A stretch of DNA of 64,000 bases from Paraburkholderia phytofirmans OLGA172 (GCF_001634365.1 NZ_CP014579.1:682001-746000); one strand, 5' to 3'. Positions 53,021 to 63,286 are shown, counted from the first letter of the stretch. Notes: generated from the letters alone by a model not told the origin. A program made the numbers and translations.

Positions 53021-53896
53021 TCAACCCCCCGCGGCTATACCGATGCAATCCGCCAGCACCCCCGCCACCGCCTGCCGGCTATGCCGTGGACGCTGCACGA
53101 GCCCGATTTCACGGTGAAACGTCGCGTCGCCGAGTTCGAGCGCGGTGACGCTGGCGGGCCACCTGCCGAGTCCCGCCGTATTCGGCATCAGCGCCACGCC
53201 GATGCCGCGCGCGACCAGTTGCGCGATACCCTGTAACTCGTCCAGTTCGATCACGTCGTGCACGTTCAGCCGCGCACGCCGTAGAAAGCGGTCGACCAGC
53301 CTGCCGCCGAACGATCCCCGGTCATAGCGGATGAACGGCTCGCTTCTGAGCAGCTCGCGCCAGGACCGCTTGCCACGCGCGAGCGCCTTGGGCGCCAGCA
53401 GCACGAACGGCTCGGTGACGAGCGTGCGCCATTCCAGTTCGGACGGCAGCGCGAACGGCGGTTTGATGATGACGGCGAGATCGAGCTCGCCCGAGTCCAC
53501 CTGCCCGAGCAAACCCAGCGACACGCCGGGCACGACGCGAATCCGCCAGCCGGGGCGGTCGTCGCGAAAGCGGGCCAGCGCGTCGGCGAGAAACGACACT
53601 TGCGCGGACGCAATCGCACCCACCCGCAACATCCCACTTTCGGCCACGCCTGCGCTGCGCTCCGAGAGCCGGTTGTACAGCGTCATCATTTCTTCGGCGA
53701 GTGCGAGCGTTTCGCGGCCGGCGTCGTTGAGCGTGGCGGAGCGGCCCGTGCGGTCGAACAGCGCGAAACCGAGTTCCTCTTCGAGCCGTTGCATTTGCGC
53801 GCTCACGGCGGATTGCGTCAGGCCGATGCGCGCGCCCGCGCCGGAAAACGTGCCGTACTGGCTGACGGCGATAAAGGTCTTGAGTTCGCTGAGCAT
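53021..53896 (-). CDS. LysR-family transcriptional regulator
   Basis: A 291-residue regulator with an N-terminal winged HTH (residues 1–60: LKTFIAVSQYGTFSGAGARI, then LTQSAVSAQMQRLEEELG) and a two-lobed effector domain. It is divergent from a VOC-family gene 151 bases away, the usual arrangement for a LysR regulator and its target. The intergenic region is AT-rich, as expected for the shared promoter. The effector is unknown. Confidence 0.93.
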   Translation of the reverse strand: MLSELKTFIAVSQYGTFSGAGARIGLTQSAVSAQMQRLEEELGFALFDRTGRSATLNDAGRETLALAEEMMTLYNRLSERSAGVAESGMLRVGAIASAQVSFLADALARFRDDRPGWRIRVVPGVSLGLLGQVDSGELDLAVIIKPPFALPSELEWRTLVTEPFVLLAPKALARGKRSWRELLRSEPFIRYDRGSFGGRLVDRFLRRARLNVHDVIELDELQGIAQLVARGIGVALMPNTAGLGRWPASVTALELGDATFHREIGLVQRPRHSRQAVAGVLADCIGIAAGG

Positions 53897-54047
53897 CGAA
53901 GATGGGTCGATTGATCGATTTTGGTGTTAGTCAGGTCAAATATATATCGTTTTTCACCATTTTTAGTCATGGTTAAAATTGGCCTCACGCGTGCACCTTT
54001 GTGGGCGCGATGCGTCATTCCACTATCCCCCTGCGAGTTTTCCCATC

Positions 54048-54482
54048 ATGACCGTTGCCGAAACCGTTTTGCCGCCGTTCCATCTGGCGTTTCCTGTGCA
54101 TAGCCTTGCCGCCGCACGCGAGTTCTATGGCGAGTTGCTCGGCTGCCCGGAAGGGCGCAGCTCGCCGGACTGGGTCGACTTCAACTTCTACGGCCACCAG
54201 ATCGTCGCGCACCTCGCGCCGGAGGAAGTCGGCCACCGGCAGACCAGCAAGGTTGACGGCGACGCGGTGCCGGTACGCCATTTCGGCGCGGTGCTCTCGA
54301 TGGCGCAATGGCAGGCCGCCGCGGACAAGCTGCAAAAGGCTGGCATCGACTTCATCATCGAACCGCATGTGCGCTTCAAGGGCGAGGTCGGCGAGCAGGC
54401 GACGATGTTCTTCCTCGATCCGTCGGGTAACGCGCTGGAATTCAAGGCGTTTGCGGATATGTCGTCGCTGTTTGCGAAGTAA
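54048..54482 (+). CDS. VOC (glyoxalase/bleomycin-resistance/dioxygenase) family protein
   Basis: A 144-residue protein made of two betaalphabetabetabeta modules. The N-terminal [20 protein letters not shown] and C-terminal [16 protein letters not shown] segments give the metal-binding His and Glu positions of the fold. It may be a lyase, a dioxygenase or a binding protein; no substrate is evident. The ATG at 54048 fits the family start. The divergent LysR gene is the likely regulator. Confidence 0.88.
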   Translation: MTVAETVLPPFHLAFPVHSLAAAREFYGELLGCPEGRSSPDWVDFNFYGHQIVAHLAPEEVGHRQTSKVDGDAVPVRHFGAVLSMAQWQAAADKLQKAGIDFIIEPHVRFKGEVGEQATMFFLDPSGNALEFKAFADMSSLFAK

Positions 54483-54912
54483 TGTTGGTGCAAGGCTGGG
54501 CCTAACCGCCCGGACGGTGATCGCATAGGCTCGACCTGAACGTAAGGTATTGGCATCGCGCAACAAAATATCGAGGCATGTCTCGCATACGCTTGGCGAG
54601 GCATGCCTTTAATTGCCCCCTTAAAATCGCCTATCTACACTTCATCAAACGTTTGCGGCTCATGAAGCCACATGTGTTTGAAGTCCTGCGAATCCTTACA
54701 TTAGCCTTCCTGACAATTTCGCCATTTTCGCGCCATGCAGGCGTTGGTGCTATCGATCTAGCATAGGACCTGATTCACCGGGAGAGGCGCGAGCATTGGC
54801 TCCGGCAACATGGCTTCATGTTTGCCGGCTTCGGCATGTCGAATGCTGAAACAGCGCGGCCTTCCAGTCACGGCGATTCAATTTCTTATCGGCATTCTCT
54901 CGGGCGCGTTTC
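54483..54912. other. 430-bp intergenic region before the efflux operon
   Basis: No supported gene. A 62-residue frame at 54578–54766 has a hydrophobic segment but no ribosome site or family. The region should carry the efflux-operon promoter; no clear operator for the downstream response regulator was recognised. Confidence 0.4.
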
Positions 54913-57900
54913 ATGTGGATCGTCAACGTTGCGCTTAAGCGGCCATACACGTTCATCGTGATGGCCATTCTGATCTTGCTGGCAACGCCATTCGTGCTGT
55001 TGACCACGCCGGTCGACGTGCTGCCGGAAATCAATATTCCGGTGGTCAGCATCATCTGGAATTACACGGGCTTGTCGGCCGAAGACATGGCCAACCGCAT
55101 CACGTCGGTCAACGAGCGCAGTCTGACCACCACGGTCAACGACATCGAGCACATCGAATCGCAGTCGCTTGCGGGGATCGCAATTCTCAAGGTGTTCCTG
55201 CAACCGAACGCGAACATCCAGACCGCGATCGCCCAGACCGTGGCCGTCGAGCAAGCGCAGCTCAAACAGATGCCGCCGGGCGCCACGCCGCCTTTGGTGA
55301 TCAGCTACTCGGCTTCCAGCATTCCGGTGATCCAGCTCGGCTTGTCGAGCCCGAAGCTCTCCGAGCAGGCGCTCAACGATACCGCGCTGAACTTCCTGCG
55401 CCCGCAACTGGTGACGATTCCGGGCGCGGCCGTGCCATATCCGTATGGCGGCAAATCGCGCCTGATCTCGGTCGACCTCGACACGCGCGCGTTGCTCGCA
55501 AAAGGCCTGACGCCTTCGGATGTGGTCAGCGCGTTCAATGCGCAAAACCTGATTCTGCCGACCGGCACGGCCAAGATCGGGCCGAAGGAATACACGATCA
55601 ACATGAACGGCTCACCCGCTACGGTGGAGGGGCTCAACGACATTCCGGTGCGCACGCTCAATGGCGCGACGACCTATCTGCGTGAAGTGGCGCACGTGCG
55701 CGACGGCTTCTCGCCGCAGACCAATATCGTGCGGCAGGACGGACACCGCGGCGTGCTGATGTCGGTGCTGAAGAACGGCAGTGCGTCGACACTCTCGATC
55801 GTCAATACGCTGCACGGCATTCTGCCTGCCGCGCGCGCTGCCTTGCCGCCGGACCTGAACATCACGGCCTTGTTCGATCAGTCTGTGTTCGTGAAAGCGG
55901 CGGTGCAGGGCGTGGTGCGTGAGGCGGTGGTCGCCGCCGCATTGACCGCTGCAATGATCTTGCTATTTCTCGGTAACTGGCGCAGCACCTGCATCATCGC
56001 GATTTCGATTCCGCTGTCGATTCTGTCCTCGCTGATCGCCCTGCACGCGCTCGGGCAAACCATCAACATCATGACGCTGGGCGGCCTCGCGCTGGCGGTC
56101 GGGATTCTGGTCGACGACGCAACGGTGACGATCGAAAACATCGAACGGCACCTGCATATGGGCACGAATCTGCACGATGCGATTCTCGACGGCGCCGGCG
56201 AAATCGCGATTCCGGCACTCGTCTCGACGTTGTGCATCTGTATCGTATTCGTGCCGATGTTCTTCCTGACCGGCGTCGCGCGCTATCTGTTCGTGCCGCT
56301 GGCCGAAGCGGTGGTGTTCGCGATGCTCGCTTCGTACGTTCTGTCGCGTACGCTGGTGCCGACGCTGGCGATGCTGCTGATGGGCCACGCGCACAAGCCC
56401 AGGGCCGATGCCAGGCCGAGTCTGTTTCGACGCCTCTATCTGCGTTTCGATCGCGGCTTCGAGCGCATGCGCTCCACCTACATCATGATTCTCAGCAGCG
56501 TGCTGGTGCGCCGCGGCAGGTTCGGCAGCCTGTTTCTCGGTTTCTGCGCGCTGTCGATGAGTCTTGTTTTCGTGCTCGGCGAAGACTTCTTTCCGAGCGT
56601 CGATGCTGGCGACATTCGTCTCCATATGCGTGCGCCGACCGGCACGCGCATCGAGGAAACGGCGCGTCTCGCGGACCAGGTCGAGAATGTGATCCGCGAG
56701 GTCGTGCCGCCTGCGGAGCTCCGCACGATTCTCGATAACCTCGGCTTGCCGTATAGCGGTATCAATCTCTCGTATAGCAACGCGGGCACGATCGGCACGC
56801 TCGACGGCGAAATTCAGGTGGCCTTGAACGAGAACCACAAGCCGACGCAACGCTATCTGGACAAACTGCGCGCGATCCTGCCGCAGCGCTTTCCGGGCGT
56901 CGAGTTCTTCTTTCAACCGGCCGACATCGTCACGCAAATTCTCAACTTCGGCCTGCCCGCCGCCGTGGACGTGCAGATTTCCGGCGCGGATCAGCAGGGC
57001 AACTTCGATGTTGCGCGCAAGCTGCTGAAACAGGTGCGCATGATTCCCGGTACCGTCGATACCCACATCCAGCAGAAACTCGACGAACCGGCGATCAATC
57101 TTCAGATGGACCGCACCCGGCTGCAACAACTCAATCTGAGCGCGAGCAATGTGGCGCAAAATGTGCTCATTTCCTTGTCCGGCAGTTCGCAAACCTCACC
57201 GGGTTTCTGGTTCAACAACAGGAACGGTGTCGAATACAGCGTCGCGGTGCAAACGCCGCAGTATCAGGTGTCGTCGATCGACGAGTTGTTGCGCACGCCC
57301 GTCTCGGGCTCGGCCAACGGTCCGACGCAACTGCTCGGCAACCTCGTGCGGGTCTCGCCGCAGAATCAGTTCGCAGAAGTCACGCACTACAACATCAGGC
57401 CGGTGATCGACCTGTACGTAAGCGTTGAAAAGCGCGACCTGGGCAGCGTGGCCACTCAGGTCGACAAACTGGTGGACAACGTGCGGGCCTCGTTGCCGCG
57501 CGGCAGCCAGATCACCTTGCGCGGGCAGGTGCAGACCATGCGCAGTTCCTTCTTCGGTCTCGGGATCGGCGTGGCGATGGCCATCGTGCTGGTGTACCTG
57601 CTGATCGTGGTGAATTTCCAGTCGTGGGTCGATCCGCTGATCATCGTCAGCGCGTTGCCCGCGGCACTGGCGGGCATCGTATGGATGCTGTTCCTGACCG
57701 GTACGCATTTGAGCGTGCCGGCATTGACCGGCGCGATCATGACGATGGGCGTCGCCACCGCCAACAGTATTTTGATGGTGTCGTTCGCGCGCCAGCGGCT
57801 CTCCGCCGGCGCACCGCCGCTCACCGCCGCGCTCGAAGCCGGGGCAAGCCGGATCAGGCCGGTGCTGATGACCGCGTTCGCGATGATCATCGGCATGATT

Positions 57901-58140
57901 CCGATGGCCCTTGGTCTCGGTGAAGGCGCCGAGCAGAATGCGCCACTGGGCCGCGCAGTGATCGGTGGCTTGCTGTTCGCTACCGTGTCCACGCTGTTTT
58001 TCGTACCGCTCGTGTTCGCGGGCGTTCATACCCGCCTTGCGCGGCGCCACCGCGACGACGACACAGACACGACGGGCAGCCAGGGCCGCGGCAACGACGG
58101 CCCCGCTCCGGACCACGGCGGCGAAGGCAAACCCGCGTAA
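54913..58140 (+). CDS. RND-family efflux pump, inner-membrane transporter
   Basis: A 1075-residue proton-driven pump with the AcrB-type plan: TM1 near residue 12 (YTFIVMAILILLATPFVLLT), a large periplasmic loop, TM2–6, a second periplasmic loop and TM7–12. The TM4 proton-relay acidic pair is present in AVGILVDDATVTIENIERH (about residue 400). It probably exports organic compounds and not metal ions, since the DD pair is of the HAE type. Adaptor and outer-membrane genes follow in the same operon. The C-terminal tail after TM12 is polar. Confidence 0.93.
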   Translation: MWIVNVALKRPYTFIVMAILILLATPFVLLTTPVDVLPEINIPVVSIIWNYTGLSAEDMANRITSVNERSLTTTVNDIEHIESQSLAGIAILKVFLQPNANIQTAIAQTVAVEQAQLKQMPPGATPPLVISYSASSIPVIQLGLSSPKLSEQALNDTALNFLRPQLVTIPGAAVPYPYGGKSRLISVDLDTRALLAKGLTPSDVVSAFNAQNLILPTGTAKIGPKEYTINMNGSPATVEGLNDIPVRTLNGATTYLREVAHVRDGFSPQTNIVRQDGHRGVLMSVLKNGSASTLSIVNTLHGILPAARAALPPDLNITALFDQSVFVKAAVQGVVREAVVAAALTAAMILLFLGNWRSTCIIAISIPLSILSSLIALHALGQTINIMTLGGLALAVGILVDDATVTIENIERHLHMGTNLHDAILDGAGEIAIPALVSTLCICIVFVPMFFLTGVARYLFVPLAEAVVFAMLASYVLSRTLVPTLAMLLMGHAHKPRADARPSLFRRLYLRFDRGFERMRSTYIMILSSVLVRRGRFGSLFLGFCALSMSLVFVLGEDFFPSVDAGDIRLHMRAPTGTRIEETARLADQVENVIREVVPPAELRTILDNLGLPYSGINLSYSNAGTIGTLDGEIQVALNENHKPTQRYLDKLRAILPQRFPGVEFFFQPADIVTQILNFGLPAAVDVQISGADQQGNFDVARKLLKQVRMIPGTVDTHIQQKLDEPAINLQMDRTRLQQLNLSASNVAQNVLISLSGSSQTSPGFWFNNRNGVEYSVAVQTPQYQVSSIDELLRTPVSGSANGPTQLLGNLVRVSPQNQFAEVTHYNIRPVIDLYVSVEKRDLGSVATQVDKLVDNVRASLPRGSQITLRGQVQTMRSSFFGLGIGVAMAIVLVYLLIVVNFQSWVDPLIIVSALPAALAGIVWMLFLTGTHLSVPALTGAIMTMGVATANSILMVSFARQRLSAGAPPLTAALEAGASRIRPVLMTAFAMIIGMIPMALGLGEGAEQNAPLGRAVIGGLLFATVSTLFFVPLVFAGVHTRLARRHRDDDTDTTGSQGRGNDGPAPDHGGEGKPA

Positions 58141-58188
58141 CGTTAATTGACAGCTGACAGAGATGGCTGACAGAGATGGCTGACTGAG

Positions 58189-59412
58189 ATGACCGAAAAA
58201 ACTCATGCATCGCTGGCGATTCCCGCCCGAGAGACCGAAGGCGGCCACGCCTTGCCGCCGCGCAATCGCGAATGGAAGCGCGCCAAAATCGCCATCTGGA
58301 TCGTGCTGGCGCTGCTCGCCGTGGGCGCGTTGCGCACGGTGATCGCGAATGTTTTGCAAAACCGCTCGGTCGCCGAAACGACGCAGCAGAACGCCACGCA
58401 GTATGTGAGCGTGGTGAGTCCGACGCAAACGGAAGGCGGCGGCAACACCTTGTTGCCGGGTACCTTGCGCGGCTACGTGGAGTCGCCGATTTACGCGCGC
58501 TCCACGGGTTATCTGCTGCACTGGTATGCCGATATCGGCGCGCGCGTGAAGCAGGGGCAACTGCTCGCCGATCTGGATACGCCGGAAATCGATCAGGAAC
58601 TCGCACAGGCATTGGCGCAGCGTCAGCAAACCAGTTCGAGTCTCGGCCTTGCCAAAACTTCGCTGGAGCGCTGGCAACAATTGCGTCAGCGCGATGCGGT
58701 TTCGCAGCAGGAACTCGACGAACGGCAGAGCACGTACACGCAGGACATCGCCAACCTCGCCGCCGCCGATGCCAATGTACAGCGCTTGCGGCAACTCGAA
58801 TCCTTCAAGCGCATCGTCGCGCCGTTTTCGGGCGTGGTCACGCAGCGCAATGTCGACGTCGGCGACCTGATCGACGCGGGCAGCGGGACGAGTCGCGCGC
58901 TGTTCGCACTGGCGCAATCGGATCCGCTGCGGGTCTATGTGCAACTGCCGCAGGCGTACGCGCAAAACGTCTCGGTCGGACAGAAGGTCGTGGTCACGCA
59001 GGCCGAATTGCCGGGTCAGCAGTTCCACGGCACGATCACGCACATCTCCGGCGCGATCGACGTGCCGACCCGCTCGCTGCAAATCGAAGTGACCTTGCCG
59101 AATCCCGACGACAAGCTGCGGCCCGGCGCGTACGTTCAGGTGGCTGTGCCGGCGGTTGCCCATGCGCAATTGATGGTGCCGGGCAATGCGTTGCTGTTTC
59201 GCGCCGAAGGTCCGCGGCTCGCGGTGGTCGATGCGAAGGGTAATGTGGCGTTACGCAAGATCGTGATCGCGCGGGACCTGGGGCAGTCGCTCGAAATCGA
59301 AAGCGGGATCGAGGCGAACGACAGGATCATCATCAACCCGAGCGATTCGATCGCTGACGGCGATCACGTGCAGATCGCGCAGCCGCGCAAGAGCGGCAAG
59401 GGGGCGTCGTGA
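58189..59412 (+). CDS. Efflux periplasmic adaptor (HlyD/MFP family)
   Basis: A 407-residue membrane-fusion protein. A cytoplasmic N-terminus and one transmembrane anchor (about residues 28–48, AIWIVLALLAVGALRTVI) are followed by the lipoyl half-motif (YVESPIYARSTGYLLHWYAD), an alpha-hairpin coiled coil (about 130–195), the second lipoyl half and beta-barrel domains. It links the RND pump to the outer-membrane channel. It lies 48 bases after the pump gene, and its stop overlaps the GTG start of the channel gene. Confidence 0.92.
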   Translation: MTEKTHASLAIPARETEGGHALPPRNREWKRAKIAIWIVLALLAVGALRTVIANVLQNRSVAETTQQNATQYVSVVSPTQTEGGGNTLLPGTLRGYVESPIYARSTGYLLHWYADIGARVKQGQLLADLDTPEIDQELAQALAQRQQTSSSLGLAKTSLERWQQLRQRDAVSQQELDERQSTYTQDIANLAAADANVQRLRQLESFKRIVAPFSGVVTQRNVDVGDLIDAGSGTSRALFALAQSDPLRVYVQLPQAYAQNVSVGQKVVVTQAELPGQQFHGTITHISGAIDVPTRSLQIEVTLPNPDDKLRPGAYVQVAVPAVAHAQLMVPGNALLFRAEGPRLAVVDAKGNVALRKIVIARDLGQSLEIESGIEANDRIIINPSDSIADGDHVQIAQPRKSGKGAS

Positions 59413-61046
59413 TCGCGAAGCAGGCGGGCGCTTGCCGGGCACTGACGGCGCTCACATCGCTAACGGCGCTTGCGGCCACCGCGAGCGCGGCCTTGCTGGC
59501 CGCGTGCACAGTCGGCCCGGATTATCAGCGGCCGCAAGCCGAGGTGCCGCCGGCCTGGCAAACCGATTCGTACTGGCGCGTCGCGGCGCCTGCGCATGCG
59601 CCGATCTCGCTCGACTGGTGGAGCGGCTTCGGCGATCCGACACTCGGCACGCTGGAAACGCAGGCGCTCGCGCAGAATCAGACGCTGGTCGCGGCGAGCG
59701 CGCACTACGCGCAGGCCAGGGCGACGCTGGCGAACACCCGTGCGCAGCAGATTCCTGAAGTCGATCTGGCGGCGACCGGGTCGCGCTTCAGGATTTCGCA
59801 CGACCGCCCGCTGACCAACTACGGCACGCCGACCGTGTCGACGGTGCAGAACAATCTGCAACTCGGCCCGTCGATCAACTACGACACCGATCTATTCGGC
59901 CGGATCCGTCGCGAGGTGGAAGGCGCCGCGGCTTCCGCGCAGCAGTCGGCCGACGACCTCGCCAACGCACGGCTGGTCCTCACCACCGATCTCGCCACCG
60001 ACTATTTCTCGCTGCGTGAACTCGACGCCGAGATCGACGTGTTGAATCAGTCGGTGAAATTGCAGCAAAAGGCGCTCGATTACGTCACGACCGAGCACGA
60101 TCTCGGCTCGGTGTCCGGGCTCGACGTGTTGCAGCAAAAATCGCTACTCGATTCGACACGTGTGCAGGCGCAACTCTTGCTGAATCAGCGCGCGCAGTTT
60201 GAACATGCGATTGCCGCGCTGGTCGGTGTGCCTGCGCCGCAGTTCGCTATCGAACCCAAAGTGCTCGACACGCAGGTGCCGGCGATTCCGCTTGGCGTGC
60301 CGAGCGACGTATTGCAACGCCGCCCGGATATCGCATCGGCAGAGCGTGCGATGGCCGCGGCGAACGCGCAGATCGGCGTCGCCAAGGCGGCGTTCTTTCC
60401 GAGCTTGACATTGACGCCGAGCATCGGCTGGGAAAGCACGCAGTTCGCCAGTCTGCTCAGCGCGCCGACACTGGCGTGGACGCTTGGTGCGGCGGTCGGC
60501 CAGGTGCTGTTCGACGGTGGCCGCCGCGCGGCGAACGTCCAGTTTGCGAGCGAAGGTTACAAGGCGACCGAGGCGAACTACCGGCAAACCGTGCTCAACG
60601 CGTTCCAGCAGGTGCAGGACGGCATCACAGGCCTGTCGGTTCTGGACGGCGCGGCGAAGCAGTCGCACGAGGCGGTGACCGATGCGCAGCATTTGCTGGC
60701 GCTCGCCAACGACCGCTATTCGGGCGGCCTGGTCGCCTACCTCGACGTCATCACCGCGCAGCAGTCGTTGCTCACCAGCGAGCGTCAGGACGTGCAGATC
60801 CACGGCCAGCAGATGACCCTCTCTGTTTCGCTGGTGAAGGCGCTGGGCGGCGGCTGGGATGCCGGCACGGCCGTATCGGACGCCCAGCCGCCCAGCAACG
60901 CAGCGAACGCAGCGAACGCAGCGAACGCAGCGAACGCAGCGAACACAGCGAACGCAGCGAACACAGCGAACACAGCGAACACAGCGAACACAGCGAACAC
61001 AGCGAACACAGCGAACACGCAGGAGGCGATGGCTCCCGCGAAGTGA
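59409..61046 (+). CDS. Outer-membrane efflux lipoprotein (NodT/OprM type) with C-terminal tripeptide repeat
   Basis: A 545-residue channel subunit. The signal peptide ends in a lipobox (LLAACTVGPDYQRP; Cys about residue 33), so it is lipidated. Two OEP repeats (about 75–260 and 285–470) form the barrel and tunnel, with a typical GVPSDVLQRRPDIASAERA motif. The C-terminus is unusual: about 13 copies of Asn-Ala-Ala or Asn-Thr-Ala (residues about 497–537), coded by a 9-base repeat, precede the last residues. The start is GTG overlapping the adaptor stop (GTGA). Confidence 0.92.
   Translation: MIAKQAGACRALTALTSLTALAATASAALLAACTVGPDYQRPQAEVPPAWQTDSYWRVAAPAHAPISLDWWSGFGDPTLGTLETQALAQNQTLVAASAHYAQARATLANTRAQQIPEVDLAATGSRFRISHDRPLTNYGTPTVSTVQNNLQLGPSINYDTDLFGRIRREVEGAAASAQQSADDLANARLVLTTDLATDYFSLRELDAEIDVLNQSVKLQQKALDYVTTEHDLGSVSGLDVLQQKSLLDSTRVQAQLLLNQRAQFEHAIAALVGVPAPQFAIEPKVLDTQVPAIPLGVPSDVLQRRPDIASAERAMAAANAQIGVAKAAFFPSLTLTPSIGWESTQFASLLSAPTLAWTLGAAVGQVLFDGGRRAANVQFASEGYKATEANYRQTVLNAFQQVQDGITGLSVLDGAAKQSHEAVTDAQHLLALANDRYSGGLVAYLDVITAQQSLLTSERQDVQIHGQQMTLSVSLVKALGGGWDAGTAVSDAQPPSNAANAANAANAANAANTANAANTANTANTANTANTANTANTQEAMAPAK
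60897..61018 (+). repeat. In-frame 9-bp tandem repeat (AACRCAGCG, 13 copies)
   Basis: Units AACGCAGCG (six copies) and AACACAGCG (seven copies) run nearly without interruption to the end of the outer-membrane lipoprotein gene. Being a multiple of three, copy-number change would alter protein length without shifting the frame. Confidence 0.95.
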
Positions 61047-61124
61047 GCCGCCCGGCAATGACACGGCCAGACAGGAAAGAGCAAAACGAGGCGTTTCGTA
61101 TAATGCAGAGACAAGGGGACGCGC

Positions 61125-61811
61125 ATGAAATTGCTGATCGTTGAAGACGAGCATAAGGTGGTGGACTACCTGCGCTCCGGTTTGACAGAGCAGGGCTGGG
61201 TCGTCGACGTCGCGCTCGACGGTGAGGAAGGCATGCATCTCGCTACCGAATTCGATTACGACGTGATCGTCCTCGACGTCATGCTGCCCAAACGCGACGG
61301 CTTCAGCGTGCTGAAGGCGCTGCGCATGCGCAAGTCGACGCCGGTCATCATGCTGACCGCCCGCGATCATGTGAACGACCGCGTGCGCGGTCTGCGCGAA
61401 GGCGCCGACGACTACCTCACCAAACCCTTTTCCTTTCTCGAACTGGTCGAGCGGTTGCATGCACTGGCGCGCCGCACGCGTTCGCAGGAGTCGACGCTGA
61501 TTTCCGTGGGCGATCTGTTCGTCGATCTGATCGGCCGGCGCGCCACCCGCGACGGCGTACGTCTCGATCTGACCGCCAAGGAATTCCAGTTGCTCAGCGT
61601 GCTGGCGCGCCGCCAGGGCGACATTCTCTCGAAGACCGCCATTACCGAACTCGTGTGGGACGTCAACTTCGACAGCCATACGAACGTGGTGGAAACCGCG
61701 ATCAAACGACTGCGCGCCAAACTCGACGGCCCGTTTCCCTCGAAGCTGCTGCACACCGTGCGCGGCATGGGCTATGTGCTCGAAGTACGTGAAGAGGCGG
61801 AACAATCATGA
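61125..61811 (+). CDS. OmpR-family response regulator (CusR/IrlR type)
   Basis: A 228-residue two-component regulator. The receiver domain has the acidic pocket VEDEH, phospho-acceptor Asp in VIVLDVMLPKRDG (about residue 51) and Lys in LTKPFSF. The C-terminal OmpR-type winged helix (about 130–222) includes RLDLTAKEFQLLSVLARRQG and ends VRGMGYVLE. The ATG follows AAGGGGA. It lies 78 bases after the efflux operon and overlaps the kinase gene by four bases, so it likely controls the pump. Confidence 0.94.
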   Translation: MKLLIVEDEHKVVDYLRSGLTEQGWVVDVALDGEEGMHLATEFDYDVIVLDVMLPKRDGFSVLKALRMRKSTPVIMLTARDHVNDRVRGLREGADDYLTKPFSFLELVERLHALARRTRSQESTLISVGDLFVDLIGRRATRDGVRLDLTAKEFQLLSVLARRQGDILSKTAITELVWDVNFDSHTNVVETAIKRLRAKLDGPFPSKLLHTVRGMGYVLEVREEAEQS

Positions 61812-63286
61812 ACCGTTCTATCGCGCGCCGCCTGGCGGCGATGTTCGCGCTTGTGGCGCTGTTCGTATTCACGCTGGTCGGCACCGGGCTCTTTGTGGTG
61901 TTGCGTACGCAACTCGAACACCATCTGCGCGAATCGCTCGACGATCGCACCGAGATCGCGCGCATCATCGTCTATCACGCGGTGACGCCGGAGAAATGGC
62001 GCATGGCCCGCGAAAAACTCACCGACATGATGCCGCACGACGGCAGCACCGTGTATTCGGTATCGAGCGACGATCCGTATTTTCACTATGGCAAGCCCGT
62101 CCAGGGGCCCGTGGTGTCGAGTTGGCAGGGCGGCTACGCGAGGGTTTCGCCGGTCGGCGGCGGCGCGGACATGCTGACCGTCACGGTGACGATACCCGCT
62201 TACGGCGCCCGTCCGCCCGTGCAATTGCAGGTTGCGGCCAGCTGTGTGCCCAACATCCGCACGATGCGCGTGTTCGGCTCGGCGCTCGCCGCGCTGTCCG
62301 CGTTGGGGAGTCTCGCCGTGCTGTTGCTGAGTTATTCGGTCACGCGGCTGGGTCTTGCGCCGTTGACGCGGCTGACGAGAGATGCATCCGCGGTAAGCCC
62401 GAATAACCGCTCACAGCGCCTGAATACGGCCGCGCTGCCGCTCGAATTGAACGATCTGGCCAACTCCTTCAACGGCGCGCTCGAACGTCTGGACGGCGCA
62501 TACGGCCGCCTCGAGTCGTTCAATGCGGACGTCGCTCACGAACTGCGTACGCCGGTGACGATTCTGATCGGCCAGACCGAAGTGGCGTTGACGCGCAACC
62601 GCTCGGTCGACGATTTGCGCCACACACTGCAATCGAATCTCGAAGAGTTCGAACGCATGCGCACGATCATCAACGACATGCTGTTCCTCGCCCGTGCCGA
62701 CCAGGGCGAGCGCGCGACGGGTCTCGTCGAAGTGTCGCTGGCTGCCGAAGTCGCGCATACGCTGGAGTTTCTGGAGATTCCGCTCGAAGAAGCGCGCGTG
62801 CATGCGCAGTTGCGCGGCGATGCGGTGACGCGCGTGAACCGCTCCCTGTTCGGCCGTGCGTGCACGAATCTGCTGATGAACGCGATCCAGCACTGTGCGC
62901 CGGGCGCGGCGATTACCGTGACGATCTCGAATGCAGCGGATCAGTTGCGCGTCGCGGTGGCCAACCCGGGCGAGCCGATCGAGCCGGGTGTGCTCGAACA
63001 TTTGTTCGACCGGTTCTATCGTGCGGAAGTGTCTCGCACCAATAGCCGTGAAAACCACGGGCTGGGTCTCGCGATCGTGAAGGCGATTGCCGAGATGCAT
63101 CGCGGCACGGTGTCGGCGCAAAGCGCAAACGGAATCAACACGTTTGCGTTTTCGATTGCGGCGTCGAGTGTGGAAACCAGCTTGCCGGCGGCGCGCACGA
63201 AGGCCGGTGTCCCTGCGGAAGCAGCGGCTTGCGTACCGGCAACGGCCACACGCGCAACGGCACATCCGCAGGCGTCAGGATCGTGA
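61808..63286 (+). CDS. Heavy-metal-type sensor histidine kinase, chimeric C-terminus
   Basis: A 492-residue membrane kinase: TM1 (about 12–34), periplasmic sensor (about 35–155), TM2 (about 158–180), HAMP, then the H-box NADVAHELRTPVTIL (His about 243) and an HATPase domain with N-, G1- (FDRFYRAEVSR) and G2-type (HGLGLAIVKAI) boxes ending near residue 440. The last about 20 residues (from ACVPATATRATAHPQ) are antisense to a partial dinB copy, so the native C-terminus was probably replaced. Catalytic parts are unaffected. It is translationally coupled to the regulator gene. Confidence 0.93.
   Translation: MNRSIARRLAAMFALVALFVFTLVGTGLFVVLRTQLEHHLRESLDDRTEIARIIVYHAVTPEKWRMAREKLTDMMPHDGSTVYSVSSDDPYFHYGKPVQGPVVSSWQGGYARVSPVGGGADMLTVTVTIPAYGARPPVQLQVAASCVPNIRTMRVFGSALAALSALGSLAVLLLSYSVTRLGLAPLTRLTRDASAVSPNNRSQRLNTAALPLELNDLANSFNGALERLDGAYGRLESFNADVAHELRTPVTILIGQTEVALTRNRSVDDLRHTLQSNLEEFERMRTIINDMLFLARADQGERATGLVEVSLAAEVAHTLEFLEIPLEEARVHAQLRGDAVTRVNRSLFGRACTNLLMNAIQHCAPGAAITVTISNAADQLRVAVANPGEPIEPGVLEHLFDRFYRAEVSRTNSRENHGLGLAIVKAIAEMHRGTVSAQSANGINTFAFSIAASSVETSLPAARTKAGVPAEAAACVPATATRATAHPQASGS

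Noticed and set aside
54578..54766. 62-residue frame before the efflux operon
   Set aside because: No Shine–Dalgarno, weak coding bias and no recognisable family; treated as intergenic.
60897..61018. Possible CRISPR array
   Set aside because: Units are 9 bases without spacers and lie in frame inside a coding sequence; there are no cas genes.
60144..61805. 553-codon minus-strand frame containing a long CVRCVR repeat
   Set aside because: It is antisense to the outer-membrane lipoprotein and response regulator; the repeat is just the complement of the 9-bp array.
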